NCBI GenBank assembly: GCA_902725215.1
Contig: CACUVI010000029.1
Location: 184,455 to 248,454, forward strand
Reading direction: 5' to 3'
Origin: Rhodospirillaceae bacterium LM-1
GTDB lineage: Bacteria; Pseudomonadota; Alphaproteobacteria; Rhodospirillales; WMHbin7
DNA length: 64,000 nt
Position 1 is the first letter of the stretch; every line of letters starts with the position of its first letter. The notes beneath the pieces were generated by a model. The model was not told where the DNA came from, did not search any database, and saw nothing but the letters and a program-made list of their open reading frames with translations. A program made the position numbers and the translations under genes. Positions 37,223 to 48,664 of the stretch are shown here, piece by piece.

Positions 37223-38006
37223 GGCGCAGCACCGCCTCCAGAACGGCCCCCGCAATGGCGCGCGCCTTATCCGATATCGTATGGCAATAGGCGGCATCGC
37301 CTCTGGGATCGATATCGCCGATCTTTAGACCCGCGGTTACAATCGTGTTGGTGCGAATCAGCCCCCGCACCACGCCATCCAGGGGGGCAGGCACTTCGAC
37401 GCCGCCAATCCATCCCACGATTTCGCCCTTTCCCACAGCATCGCCGATCTCTTTCGCAGCCGTGAAAACGCCGTCGGCAGACGCTCTTAGAACCCGCTCG
37501 GCGGCAAATCCGGCAATCGAACCCGGAATGCCGGTATTGGGCGCGGCTGCGCCATTCTCGATAATGCGGCCCAGATCGTGCCCACGATTGGTCTCGATGA
37601 CCAAATGCGCATCCTGCCCGGCAGAAAAACCCGGACCCAGCGCAATCACCTGACTTGCCTGATCCATGCGCGTTCCCAGATTGCGCTTGGCCAAAATGGC
37701 ATCGATCAGCACATCGGGAAAAAAGAAGGGGGCTTGCTGCCAGCGATCCGCCAGCACGATGCCTATATGGCCTTGCGCCCAAACCGCTTCCAGCCCGGCC
37801 AAATTTGCGCAGGGACGGGCCGTCACGCCTTCGACCATGGCCAGTCCCGATTCCAAGGCTGGGCAGAAGGAAACCGTCCTTCGCACCGCCAACGGATTTT
37901 CAAGGTCGATCACGCAGATACGCTTCATGTTAGCCATGAACAAGCGATGCGCCACGGCGCTGGCCATTTCTCCGGCCCCTTTGACAAGGATTCGAGGCGA
38001 TATCAC
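37209..38006 (-). CDS. yqeB: selenium-dependent molybdenum hydroxylase maturation protein YqeB (EF2563 type)
   Basis: The 265-residue product begins with ILVKGAGEMASAVAHRLFMA, the marker of this family, and holds IALGPGFSAGQDAHLVIETNRGHDLGR and the hydrophobic C-terminal domain GEIVGWIGGVEVPAPLDGVVRGLIR. It overlaps the MocA-like gene by ATGA and yqeC by 14 bp, so translation is likely coupled throughout. Its presence is the best sequence marker that the system uses selenium. Confidence 0.9.
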   Translation of the reverse strand: MISPRILVKGAGEMASAVAHRLFMANMKRICVIDLENPLAVRRTVSFCPALESGLAMVEGVTARPCANLAGLEAVWAQGHIGIVLADRWQQAPFFFPDVLIDAILAKRNLGTRMDQASQVIALGPGFSAGQDAHLVIETNRGHDLGRIIENGAAAPNTGIPGSIAGFAAERVLRASADGVFTAAKEIGDAVGKGEIVGWIGGVEVPAPLDGVVRGLIRTNTIVTAGLKIGDIDPRGDAAYCHTISDKARAIAGAVLEAVLRHANH

Positions 38007-38605
38007 GAGCGCGCCTCCAGCAGATCGAAATCGTCTTGCGTGTCGATATCGGCGAATGGGCGTTGATCGGAGAAATTCAGCGCCGCCACATCGTCGGGAT
38101 ATGCGTCGATCACGCGCCGACCGCCCTGGTCGGCATTCAGTTTCATCAGATCGTCGAACAAGGCGCTAGAAAAAATGACCGGATTTCGCCGCTGATTGTT
38201 CGCCATCGGAAGACAGATGTTCTTTTTCTTGGTCTGAAAGAATGCGATCAGATCGTCGATGATCGAACCGGTCAGCAAGGGCTGGTCGGCCACCAGGAAC
38301 ATGGCGGCCTGGAAGCCTTGGCCCATCGTCGCCAACCCTTTCTTGATAGACGAGCTTTGACCCTTTTGGAAATCGGCGTTCACGACGATTTCAAGCCGCT
38401 CGCAAGCACGCAAGTCGCCCAGCAATTCGATCATTTCCGGCGCTTGATGACCCAGCACGACGATGACGCGCGCAAGGCTGGAGGCCAGCGCCGCCCTCAC
38501 AATCCGGCGCAGGACCACTTCTCCTTGAAAGCGCGTCTGCAACTTGTTGCCGGGAAAGCGGCTGGAAACCCCCGCCGCCAGAATGATGCCGACGATCTGC
38601 GGCAT
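38003..38605 (-). CDS. mocA: MocA-like molybdenum cofactor cytidylyltransferase
   Basis: The ATG at 38605 overlaps the ligase stop (TGATG) and gives 200 residues, in place of a much longer open frame that is a shadow of the ligase. GIILAAGVSSRFPGNKL near residue 6 is the MobA/MocA nucleotide-binding loop, VVLGHQAPEM follows, and FLVADQPLL holds the metal-binding acid. Family members add CMP (MocA) to molybdopterin for hydroxylase-type enzymes, which fits the neighbouring molybdenum hydroxylase. Confidence 0.85.
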   Translation of the reverse strand: MPQIVGIILAAGVSSRFPGNKLQTRFQGEVVLRRIVRAALASSLARVIVVLGHQAPEMIELLGDLRACERLEIVVNADFQKGQSSSIKKGLATMGQGFQAAMFLVADQPLLTGSIIDDLIAFFQTKKKNICLPMANNQRRNPVIFSSALFDDLMKLNADQGGRRVIDAYPDDVAALNFSDQRPFADIDTQDDFDLLEARS

Positions 38606-39927
38606 CAGCTTTCCCGGATCACGCGCTTGGACTTGCCCTCGGAACGGGGCAGGCTTCCAGGTTCCGCAATCTCGATCTGGGGCGTGACCGTGATGCGGTA
38701 TTTCACGGTTTCGATCAGATAGTCGCGGGCGCGCTGAATGTCCGCTTTGCCAATCGTTTCGCTGGACGGTTCGACCCGGATGACCAGATGCCGCCCACTT
38801 CCCTGGCGCGGAATGACCAATTGGAATTCCTGCGCGAATTCGTCGATGCCGTGCAAGATGGCCTGAATCTGCGAGGGGAAGACATTGACCCCTGCAAACT
38901 GGAACATGTCGTCCGAACGGCCCAGAATGCCGCCTTCCAGACGCATGCTGGCCCGGCCGCAAGCGCAAGGCTTGCGCGAGGCGCGAACCAGATCGCGTGT
39001 GCGATAGCGAATCAGCGGCACGCTTTCGCAACACAAATTCGACAGCACCAACTCGCCCACTTCGCCGTCGTCCACCGGCTGCAAGGTTTCCGGGTCCAGC
39101 ACCTCGGCCAAATACATGCCCTCGATCACATGCAGGCCATTATGCGCCGTGCATTCGAAGCCGAAATTGCCGATTTCCGTCGATCCCACATCGTCGAAGC
39201 ACTCTGCACCCCAGGCAGATTCCAAGAACTTGCGGGTAGCCGGAATGCTGCCGCCCGGCTCGCCCGCCACCACGATGCGCTTGACGGGGCTTGTCGCCAA
39301 CGGCATCTGGCTTTTGATGGCCATCTCGGCCAGATATTGCAGATAGGAAGGCGTGCCGCAAACCACGGTCGCCCCCCAATCCAGAATATTGCGCAGCCGG
39401 TCCTTGGAGCTTTGCCCGCCGCCCGGCAAGACCATCAACCCGGCTTTCTCCATGGCCGACTGAAACCCCCACCAAGCGACGTAAAGCCCGTAATTGAAGG
39501 GAAAGAAGGCGACGTCCTTTTTGGTCAAGCCATAGCCGCAGCGGTAATGCATGAATTGCTGATAGTAATTTTCGTGCCAATCCTTGCTGTTCAGCATGAT
39601 GCGGATGGGACGGCCCGTGGTGCCCGATGTTTGGAAGACGCGCACCGCCTCTTCCTGGCCGATGCAATGGAAATCGCCCCAAGGCTCGGCTGCCGCTTGG
39701 CTGTCCTTCATCTCGTCCTTGACGGTGAAAGGAATGCGCCGCACATCGTCCAGGCTTTTGACATCGGCGGGCTTCAGCCCCGCCTCGCTCAACTTGCGCC
39801 GATAAAAGGGGCTGCGGTCGGATACATAATCGAGACGTTCGCGCAACAGGCCCAGTTGATGGTCGAGAAGCGCCGCTCCAGACAGGCGTTCTTCCTCGGG
39901 CCGCCACAAGATATTTTCCCCTGTCAT
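38605..39927 (-). CDS. phenylacetate-CoA-ligase-family acyl-CoA ligase
   Basis: The 440-residue product is an AMP-forming ligase: VFQTSGTTGRPIRIM near residue 95 is the ATP-binding loop, and DDVGSTEIGNFGFECTAHNG, LIRYRTRDLV and LGRSDDMFQFAGVNVFPSQI are the later A-motifs. SEGKSKRV at the C-terminus holds the likely catalytic lysine. This is the PaaK type that thioesterifies aromatic acids. Being in one operon with a 4-hydroxybenzoyl-CoA-reductase-like enzyme, it is likely to activate a hydroxylated aromatic acid (for example 4-hydroxybenzoate) to its CoA thioester, but the substrate is inferred. Confidence 0.85.
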   Translation of the reverse strand: MTGENILWRPEEERLSGAALLDHQLGLLRERLDYVSDRSPFYRRKLSEAGLKPADVKSLDDVRRIPFTVKDEMKDSQAAAEPWGDFHCIGQEEAVRVFQTSGTTGRPIRIMLNSKDWHENYYQQFMHYRCGYGLTKKDVAFFPFNYGLYVAWWGFQSAMEKAGLMVLPGGGQSSKDRLRNILDWGATVVCGTPSYLQYLAEMAIKSQMPLATSPVKRIVVAGEPGGSIPATRKFLESAWGAECFDDVGSTEIGNFGFECTAHNGLHVIEGMYLAEVLDPETLQPVDDGEVGELVLSNLCCESVPLIRYRTRDLVRASRKPCACGRASMRLEGGILGRSDDMFQFAGVNVFPSQIQAILHGIDEFAQEFQLVIPRQGSGRHLVIRVEPSSETIGKADIQRARDYLIETVKYRITVTPQIEIAEPGSLPRSEGKSKRVIRES

Positions 39928-39945
39928 GTCTCTTCTCCCCTGATT

Positions 39946-42306
39946 TTATTGCGAGACAAGCTCCTTGGCCTTTTCACGCTCCAGCTTGCGCAGCCCGGCT
40001 AGAATTTTCTCTGGCGTAAAGGGAGCCGAGGTCATGCGCACGCCGGTAGCATCGTAGATGGCATTGGCGATTCCCGCCAGCACCCCGGAAACCAGCCCCT
40101 CGCCGACTTCCTTGGTGCGATAGGGCTTGCCGATCCGGTACTGTTCGGTAATCACCTCGGCATCCTCGCTTGCCGCCATATTGTGAATCAGCGGCATGCG
40201 GTAATCCAGCCAGCTTGGATTCAAGGTATATCCATTCTTGGTCATCACCTCTTCCATAAAGGCCTGGCCCAGCGCCATCGACACTTGGCCGTCCACCTGC
40301 CCCTTGATCAGCCCCGGATTGACCGGAAAGCCGCAATCATGAAGCGTATAGGCGCGGATCAGTTTGGCCTCGCCGGTTTCGATATCCACCTCGACTTCGG
40401 CCACCTGGGCGCTGAAGGCATAGTTCTCGGTCCAACGACCCTTGGTGGTGGCAAGGCTGGGATGCGTGGGTTCGTCGCGCATGGTGCGCCAGAAGCCCTC
40501 GCCGACGATGGTGTCGCCCCGGTGCTTGGCAACGCTGGCGGAAAAAACCTGGGCATAGGTCATGCGCTGCTGCGGATCGAGCACATTGTAAACGCTTTTG
40601 TTCTCGACGCCCAAATATTCGACCGGAACGTCCATTTCTTCGGACGCCACTTTCAATATCTTCTCGCGGGCATTGGTGGCCGCCTGACGCGTCGCATTGC
40701 CGGTCACATAGGTCATGCCGCTGATCCAGGCCCCGATATCCTGCGGCGTGGTGTCGGTATCCGAAGCGATCAGTTTGATATCGTTCATGCCGATCGACAA
40801 TTCCTCGGCCACGATCTGAGTAATGACGGTTTCCGCCCCCTGCCCGACATCTAAGGCGCCGGTCAGAACAATCACTGATCCATCATCGTTCAACTTCACA
40901 ATGACGCCAGAACCGTTGGGATAGATCAGCGTGCCGCTCATATAGGTGGTCACACCCATGCCGATGCCGCGCCGGATGGTGCTGGAAGGTTCGGGCTGCT
41001 TTCTGCCTTGCCGCCATTTGTTGAGGTAATCGCTTTTCGCCGCCACTTCCTTGATGCAGTCGATTAGGCCCGCCTCGTGGGTATTGTCCTTATTGGGCAG
41101 TTCTTCCCAGGGGCCACGGGCATTGCGCAAGCGGATGGTGACGGGGTCGATGCCCAGATGCTCGGCGATCATGTCGAGTTGGGATTCGATGGCGAAACGC
41201 ACTTTGGGCGCTCCGTGCCCACGCTGGGGGGCGCGGGTCGTGTGGTTGGTGTAGACCGCATAGCCCTCGTATTTCAGATTGGGGATGCGATAGGGGCCCA
41301 TGATGAAGCCCCAGGCCAGGAAGATGACGACCACGCCGCTGCCGCGATGGGCGCCCGCATTGTTGATGATGCGCACGCGCTGGGCCAGGATGGTGCCGTC
41401 CTTCTTCACGCCAGTCTTCAGTTCGATGGTCAGCGTTTGGCTGTGGCGATAGGCCGAGAAGATTTCCTCGCGGCTGGCGGTAATGCGCACCGGACGCCCA
41501 GTCAGCATTGACAAACGGGCCGCGCAATATTCGTGAGAATACAGATCGATCTTGCCGCCGAAAGTGCCGCCGACATAGGTTTTGTGGATGCGCACCTGCG
41601 AATAAGGCAGGCCCAGGGTGCGCGACAGCTTGGCCCGCTTGATGAACGTGCCCATCGACGAGGTCCAGACATTGAGCTTGTCGGACTCCCAATGGGCCAG
41701 CGTGACTTGGGGTTCCAGATAGCCGTGGGTGCGCAGTTGGTTTTCGAACCGGTCTTCGCGCACATAGTCGGCTTGGGCGAATCCCGCTTCGACGTCGCCC
41801 CATTCGGTTTCGGTCTTGCCCGCGATGTTCGCCAGATTTTCCAGCACTTTTGGGTGACTGGCGCGAACGGCCGGCGCGCCAGGGCGCATCGCCTCTTCGG
41901 CATCGAAGACGGCGGGCAGAATTTCATACTCGACCTCGATCAGTTCCAGCGCCTTTTGCGCCGTGATCTCGTCGACCGCAGCGACGGCGGCGATTTCCTC
42001 GCCGACATGGGCCACCTTGTCCTTGGCCAACACATCCTGATCGGCCGGATAGCGCGGCGTTTCCACGAAACCGTGCCGAACGCCAATCGTATCCTCGTGG
42101 GTGATCACGGCCTTGACGCCGGGCAGCGCCTTGGCCTTCGACGTATCGATGCGAAGAATGCGGGCGTGCGGATGCGGGCTGCGCAGCACGCGTCCGATCA
42201 ACATGCCCGGCAATTTCACGTCCTGGGTATAGACGGCCTTGCCCGACACCTTATCGGGGCCATCCTTGCGCCGCATATTCTGCCCGATGAATTTCAGATC
42301 GGTCAT
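39946..42306 (-). CDS. molybdopterin-binding subunit, 4-hydroxybenzoyl-CoA reductase alpha type
   Basis: The 786-residue large subunit belongs to the xanthine oxidase family. GQNMRRKDGPDKVSGKAVYTQDV opens the substrate domain, TYVGGTFGGKIDLYSHEYCA is the molybdopterin loop, LTGALDVGQGAETVITQIVAEEL follows, and the C-terminal VGEGLVSGVLAGIANAIYDATG contains the catalytic glutamate. Together with the small FeS subunit and a beta subunit with an extra cysteine loop it forms a trimer or its dimer. The reaction inferred is reductive removal of the para-hydroxyl from 4-hydroxybenzoyl-CoA. Other members hydroxylate purines or aldehydes, so the substrate needs confirming. Confidence 0.82.
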   Translation of the reverse strand: MTDLKFIGQNMRRKDGPDKVSGKAVYTQDVKLPGMLIGRVLRSPHPHARILRIDTSKAKALPGVKAVITHEDTIGVRHGFVETPRYPADQDVLAKDKVAHVGEEIAAVAAVDEITAQKALELIEVEYEILPAVFDAEEAMRPGAPAVRASHPKVLENLANIAGKTETEWGDVEAGFAQADYVREDRFENQLRTHGYLEPQVTLAHWESDKLNVWTSSMGTFIKRAKLSRTLGLPYSQVRIHKTYVGGTFGGKIDLYSHEYCAARLSMLTGRPVRITASREEIFSAYRHSQTLTIELKTGVKKDGTILAQRVRIINNAGAHRGSGVVVIFLAWGFIMGPYRIPNLKYEGYAVYTNHTTRAPQRGHGAPKVRFAIESQLDMIAEHLGIDPVTIRLRNARGPWEELPNKDNTHEAGLIDCIKEVAAKSDYLNKWRQGRKQPEPSSTIRRGIGMGVTTYMSGTLIYPNGSGVIVKLNDDGSVIVLTGALDVGQGAETVITQIVAEELSIGMNDIKLIASDTDTTPQDIGAWISGMTYVTGNATRQAATNAREKILKVASEEMDVPVEYLGVENKSVYNVLDPQQRMTYAQVFSASVAKHRGDTIVGEGFWRTMRDEPTHPSLATTKGRWTENYAFSAQVAEVEVDIETGEAKLIRAYTLHDCGFPVNPGLIKGQVDGQVSMALGQAFMEEVMTKNGYTLNPSWLDYRMPLIHNMAASEDAEVITEQYRIGKPYRTKEVGEGLVSGVLAGIANAIYDATGVRMTSAPFTPEKILAGLRKLEREKAKELVSQ

Positions 42307-42848
42307 GGCGCGTCATCCCTTTTCATCAAGGGTTCAACCCCTTGCCCAGAATATTGGAGAATGGCATCGACGATGGAGTTATAACCCGTGCAGCGGCACA
42401 AATTTCCCTCCAGCGCCTTTTTAATCTGTGGCACCGAAGGTTTTGGGTTGTTGTCCAAAAGCGCCTTGGCCGACATGATGACGCCCGGCGTGCAAAAGCC
42501 GCATTGCGTGGCCGCTTGGTCTAGGAAGGCTTCCTGCAAATCCGACAGCTTGCCGTTTTCGCTCAAGCCCTCGATGGTCTGCACATGCATGCCGTCGCAT
42601 TCGACGGCCAAAGTGATGCAGGCCAGGATGGGCTTTCCCTCCAACAGCACCGTACAGGCGCCGCAGGTTCCGGATTCGCAGCCATCCTTGGTGCCGGTCA
42701 GCCCCACATGGTCGCGGATCACTTCCAGCAGCATGACATGCGGGCGCACCATCACTTCATGCGTCTCGCCATTGATGGCAAGCGTGACCAGACGGGGCTT
42801 TGGCCGCGCCTTGGCTGTTACGACGGTATTATTGGGAGAATCGAGCAT
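42303..42848 (-). CDS. [2Fe-2S] subunit, 4-hydroxybenzoyl-CoA reductase gamma type
   Basis: The 181-residue product has a plant-type ferredoxin domain GTKDGCESGTCGACTVLLEGK (four cysteines counting a later C) and a helical [2Fe-2S] domain with QCGFCTPGVIMSAKALL and NLCRCTGYNSI. It transfers electrons between the flavin subunit and the molybdenum centre. The N-terminus has about 20 extra residues before the beta-grasp fold, compared with typical members. It overlaps the large subunit gene by ATGA. Confidence 0.92.
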   Translation of the reverse strand: MLDSPNNTVVTAKARPKPRLVTLAINGETHEVMVRPHVMLLEVIRDHVGLTGTKDGCESGTCGACTVLLEGKPILACITLAVECDGMHVQTIEGLSENGKLSDLQEAFLDQAATQCGFCTPGVIMSAKALLDNNPKPSVPQIKKALEGNLCRCTGYNSIVDAILQYSGQGVEPLMKRDDAP

Positions 42849-42859
42849 GGCCTGACCTC

Positions 42860-43861
42860 TTATGATTCCTGAGCGCGGGCAAGGGCGATCTGCATGGCGC
42901 GCCTTAAATGGACGCGGATATTGTCGCGCAGATAGGGCTTTGAGAAACCATGGTGCGGCAGCGGGTTGATTTCCCGGCTGGCCATGTCGGCCAGTTCCGC
43001 CAGCGCCGCCTTGGTCAGTTTCTTGCCAATCATGGCCGACATGGTATCGACCAGTTTCACCGGCCCTTCATTGACCGCCCCGATGGCGATCTTGGCTTCG
43101 GCGCAGGTTTCAAGATCGTCTTCAAGGCGTAGAGTCAGCGCCATCACGGCGATGCCGAATTCCAGGCCGCCGCGCACGGTCGATTTGTGATAGCCCCACC
43201 CCATGTGCGACTTGACGGGCGGCATGTGAACATAACGCAGCATTTCACCGGGATTGAGCGTCGTTGGCCGCAATCCGTCGCCCGTGAACAAGGCTTCAAC
43301 GGGCATTCTCACTTCGCCCCCCGATCCCAGCACCGTGACATCGGCGTCCCAGACCATCAGGGCGGGCGCGATGTCGGACATATAGACCGACCAACAAACT
43401 TCCTTCTTGTTCCTTGGAAAAGGATAGCAGCAATCGCCGCCCCGCTTGTAGCAAGGCTCGACAAACTGAAAATCATGTTGCTGGTTCAAGTAAAGGCAGC
43501 GGGTTTCCTGGCACAGATTGCCGCCCAAGGTCGCGCGTTGCCTTATCTGGTTTCCCGCCACCGTATGGGCGCTGGCCGCCAAAATGGGGGCAGCCTCGGT
43601 TACCAAGGCGCTGTGCTCGATTTCCGACAGAGTGGTCAGCGCGTCGATCTTCAGCCAGCCATCCGCTCCAACCGTCATTGGTTCGCGTGGAATGCGGGTC
43701 AGGCTGATCACATGGGCGGGCTTGGCGATGCCTATGCGCATGTTGGGGATAAGGTCGGTTCCGCCCGCCATGAAACGCGCTTCCGCCTCGATCTCATGCA
43801 GGCGGGCAACCGCATCCTCGGCCAGGACAGGGTTTTCGTGTTCGAACTCGAACAAAATCAT
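42860..43861 (-). CDS. FAD-binding subunit, 4-hydroxybenzoyl-CoA reductase beta type with extra FeS loop
   Basis: The ATG at 43861 has GGAGGA eight bases upstream and gives 333 residues. ARFMAGGTDLIPNMRIG and QRATLGGNLCQ are FAD-binding motifs. Residues 117-156 form an inserted loop with cysteines at 117, 122, 137, 144, 145 and 156 (CQETRC, EPCYKRGGDCC, EVCWS). Such a loop is specific to the beta subunit of 4-hydroxybenzoyl-CoA reductase, where four cysteines hold a low-potential [4Fe-4S] cluster used to drive electrons inward. This is the strongest sequence evidence for the reductase type over xanthine dehydrogenase. Confidence 0.88.
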   Translation of the reverse strand: MILFEFEHENPVLAEDAVARLHEIEAEARFMAGGTDLIPNMRIGIAKPAHVISLTRIPREPMTVGADGWLKIDALTTLSEIEHSALVTEAAPILAASAHTVAGNQIRQRATLGGNLCQETRCLYLNQQHDFQFVEPCYKRGGDCCYPFPRNKKEVCWSVYMSDIAPALMVWDADVTVLGSGGEVRMPVEALFTGDGLRPTTLNPGEMLRYVHMPPVKSHMGWGYHKSTVRGGLEFGIAVMALTLRLEDDLETCAEAKIAIGAVNEGPVKLVDTMSAMIGKKLTKAALAELADMASREINPLPHHGFSKPYLRDNIRVHLRRAMQIALARAQES

Positions 43862-43917
43862 GACGCGTCCTCCGACTTGGCGGCATTCATTGCCGACCCT
43901 CTTCATTACCCCAAGCC

Positions 43918-43956
43918 TAATTCAAATTAGTTTGAAGCGCAAACTAATTTGAATTA
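43918..43956. promoter_or_regulatory. perfect 17-bp inverted repeat, likely MarR operator
   Basis: Arms at 43918-43934 and 43940-43956 (TAATTCAAATTAGTTTG and its exact complement) flank AAGCG. Each arm also contains a CAAA-n4-TTTG half-palindrome typical of MarR sites, so it could hold two dimers. It lies between the divergent hydroxylase operon and the marR gene, 56 bp upstream of marR and 57 bp upstream of the hydroxylase operon. Confidence 0.8.
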
Positions 43957-44011
43957 CCCCAACCGCCTACCGCCCGTTGAATAAATACGTCGAATTGGCT
44001 ATCACTGACGC

Positions 44012-44479
44012 ATGACGGCCAAAAAGCCCTTAACCGACTCCCTGAGCGCCGTGAACTTTGCCGGGCTTCGCGACTATATCGGCTATACGACCCGCCAAGC
44101 CCAGTCAGCAATTTTCCGTGACTTTACAAAGATTACGGAAGAAGTGGGGCTAACGCCCGGCGAATTCAGCCTGTTGACCCTGATCGGCGCCAATCCCGGC
44201 ATCAACCAGATCACTCTGGCGGCCCTGCACGGCCTGGACAAATCAACGCTTTCCCTGGCCATCCGCGACTTGAAGCGTCAGGACCTGATCGAAAGCCGCC
44301 GTCAAATCGAGGACGGACGTTATTACGCGCTGCACCTGACCCGCCAGGGAGAGCAAAGACTGCGCCGCACGACCCAACTGGTGGAAGAGCAGGAACGGCG
44401 CATGGACAAGGTATTGGCGCCAGGCGAAAGAAAATTGCTGATTGGCCTGATGAAACGGATATCCAAGGCGTTCGATTGA
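44012..44479 (+). CDS. MarR family transcriptional regulator
   Basis: The 155-residue protein has the winged-helix core: EFSLLTLIGANPGINQITLAALHGLDKSTLSLAIRDLKRQDLIESRR (helix-turn-helix then wing) and dimer helices at both ends. MarR proteins release DNA on binding phenolic or CoA-thioester ligands. Divergent to the 4-hydroxybenzoyl-CoA-reductase-like operon, it likely represses that operon and itself through the inverted repeat at 43918. An aromatic acid or its CoA ester is the likely inducer, by analogy with BadR/HbaR-type systems. Confidence 0.88.
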   Translation: MTAKKPLTDSLSAVNFAGLRDYIGYTTRQAQSAIFRDFTKITEEVGLTPGEFSLLTLIGANPGINQITLAALHGLDKSTLSLAIRDLKRQDLIESRRQIEDGRYYALHLTRQGEQRLRRTTQLVEEQERRMDKVLAPGERKLLIGLMKRISKAFD

Positions 44480-44491
44480 GAAGACGCAACC

Positions 44492-44531
44492 GACGCCCGA
44501 GCGCTGCATTGAACAAGCAGCGCCCGGACGT
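44492..44531. terminator. bidirectional hairpin between marR and katG
   Basis: GCGCTGC / GCAGCGC with further pairing of GACGCCCG and CGGACGTC around a 9-nt loop gives a long GC-rich stem between two convergent genes. There is no T-run on either side, so efficiency is uncertain. Confidence 0.55.
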
Positions 44532-44544
44532 CCTTGCGCCGATA

Positions 44545-47105
<2,561 letters not shown>

Positions 47106-47687
47106 ATGCATGAAGCAGCCGAACGCCTGCTCGCCATCATTCGGCAAATTCGAGACGATGTTGCCGAGATGTCGGCCAAGGGACTTCGCCTTGCCGAAAC
47201 GATGCCCGGCAACGATGATCTTGGGAAAATCTTTTTCGATCTGCAATTCTACTTTCTCTTTCTCATGACCGCTGGCGGCGCAGGCTCGCCCGCCAAGATC
47301 GACCTTTACAATCTAACCTTCGGTACGCGCCTTACCCTCGAGCGCCTTGCCAGTGAGCTGAAAAGCCGAGAAGAACAGATCGCATCCTATGGAAACCAGC
47401 CATCTCACCTGATTCGCGCTGGATTCATGGTGGATGCTGCTTTCAAGAACAGCCATTGCGGCGACCGCATGATTCAACACTTTCAGAAACTTGCCGAGAT
47501 TTTCTTGGCCGCCGCAGGCAATGACGATCCAAACGAGCGAAAGCGCCTCGACCAATACATAGCCTTGGCGCGCGAATGGCAGACAAGGGCAGCGGCATCC
47601 TTCCCCGCGGAGCCTAACGCCACACCAACAAGCGCCTCGCCGCCATTGCAAACGGGGCGCAAGGTCTTTGGACGCAAGGGCGCCTAA
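47106..47687 (+). CDS. orphan helical protein
   Basis: I do not recognise this 193-residue protein. Residues 1-160 look all-helical (RLLAIIRQIRDDVAEMSAKG and RLTLERLASELKSREEQIASY), with a hydrophobic patch FDLQFYFLFLMTAGGAG near residue 45 that is too short and broken to be a membrane helix. The C-terminus is Pro/Ala-rich. No signal peptide. Direct repeats of a 15-bp motif lie on each side (46954 and 47835), hinting at insertion as a unit. Confidence 0.55.
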   Translation: MHEAAERLLAIIRQIRDDVAEMSAKGLRLAETMPGNDDLGKIFFDLQFYFLFLMTAGGAGSPAKIDLYNLTFGTRLTLERLASELKSREEQIASYGNQPSHLIRAGFMVDAAFKNSHCGDRMIQHFQKLAEIFLAAAGNDDPNERKRLDQYIALAREWQTRAAASFPAEPNATPTSASPPLQTGRKVFGRKGA

Positions 47688-48247
47688 GACGACTGGGTTC
47701 AACGAACCAGCCAACCCCTGCCGATAACACATATAAGTAATTGAAATAATTGGCGCGCCATGCAGGAAGAAGATGGGCACTGGCTGCTTTCTGTCCCCCT
47801 CCCCTAGGGGATGACAGAAGACATACTGTAACATATTGATTGATTACATGAAAACAATTTTTGTCCGTCAGTCATCGGGACAAAATCGGGACAGTTTCAA
47901 GGGGCGAATTTCGGGACATCATTAGCCGATTTCCAGCGAATCGTACCAATAAATCGGTGCCAGACAGGACCACCAAGCTCAACGGCCACGACCCAAGAAC
48001 CGCGCCAAGGTTGGGCATTTTAGGCCATCCTCGCAGGGCAGAGAATGTCTGGATTCTGAAATTGGCGGGGCGCAGGCGCTTCCAGATGAACCTTCTCCGC
48101 CTTGCCGCAATAGGTTGCAATGCCACTGCATGTAGATAATTCGCATGTATATAAGACCACATATTTATATATAGGAATTTATATTGACACGCTTCGCTCA
48201 TTGCGATTTCATATGTTCATAGTTAACAACCACAGGAAGTTTGTGTC
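47688..48247. other. gene-free region with inverted and short direct repeats
   Basis: No convincing gene. An imperfect inverted repeat (CTTTCTGTC against GACAGAAG around CCCCTAGGGG) lies at about 47787-47820. Three copies of TCGGGACA lie between 47875 and 47920. The last 120 bp are AT-rich with TTGACA at 48184, a possible promoter for the following gene. The composition suggests degraded accessory DNA. Confidence 0.4.
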
Positions 48248-48664
48248 ATGTCCAGTACTACACGTCCCCAGATCAGGGAGGCCCTGCGGACGCTCGTCGC
48301 CGACAAGCGTTACCGGGACCACAGCCACCCCGAACACGATGCCTACGTCGCCCATGTAACCGGCGAGTTCAAACGGGTCTATCCCGGCATCTATGTGCCG
48401 GGCAGTTCGCACATGTATGCCAATGACCCGGAAGGCGGACCGGAAGCCATCGTCGAAGTTCGCGCCTATTCCCAAAGCCGGGACGGCAGTACTGTTCAGG
48501 TTTCCGAGCACACGCGTTCAAGGGAACGAGCTGGCCCGGCGAGCACGAGGCGATCATCGATTTGGCGACATGGGACAAGGTTCGCGCCGTGCTGGCCGAA
48601 AAATCGCCCCTGGTGCGGGCAGGCGCTTCCCGAGCGGCAACGCCAGCGCCCCTCAAGGGCCTGA
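48248..48664 (+). CDS. chimeric ORF: short accessory protein running out of frame into a recombinase remnant
   Basis: The frame is 138 codons long with AGGAAG before the ATG. Residues 1 to about 85 (SSTTRPQIREALRTLVADK through EVRAYSQSRDGS) look like a real small accessory protein, possibly of phage or plasmid origin. The rest is out-of-frame translation of the serine-recombinase fragment that starts near 48517. I take the junction near 48505-48515 to be a deletion point. Function unknown. Confidence 0.45.
   Translation: MSSTTRPQIREALRTLVADKRYRDHSHPEHDAYVAHVTGEFKRVYPGIYVPGSSHMYANDPEGGPEAIVEVRAYSQSRDGSTVQVSEHTRSRERAGPASTRRSSIWRHGTRFAPCWPKNRPWCGQALPERQRQRPSRA

Noticed and set aside
38606..39034. 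N-terminal 143 codons in frame ahead of the mocA-like gene
   Set aside because: They lie inside the ligase gene in another frame; the overlap TGATG marks the real start at 38605.
47861..48139. 92-codon open frame in the gap before 48248
   Set aside because: Composition is irregular, no domain is visible and the start is weak.
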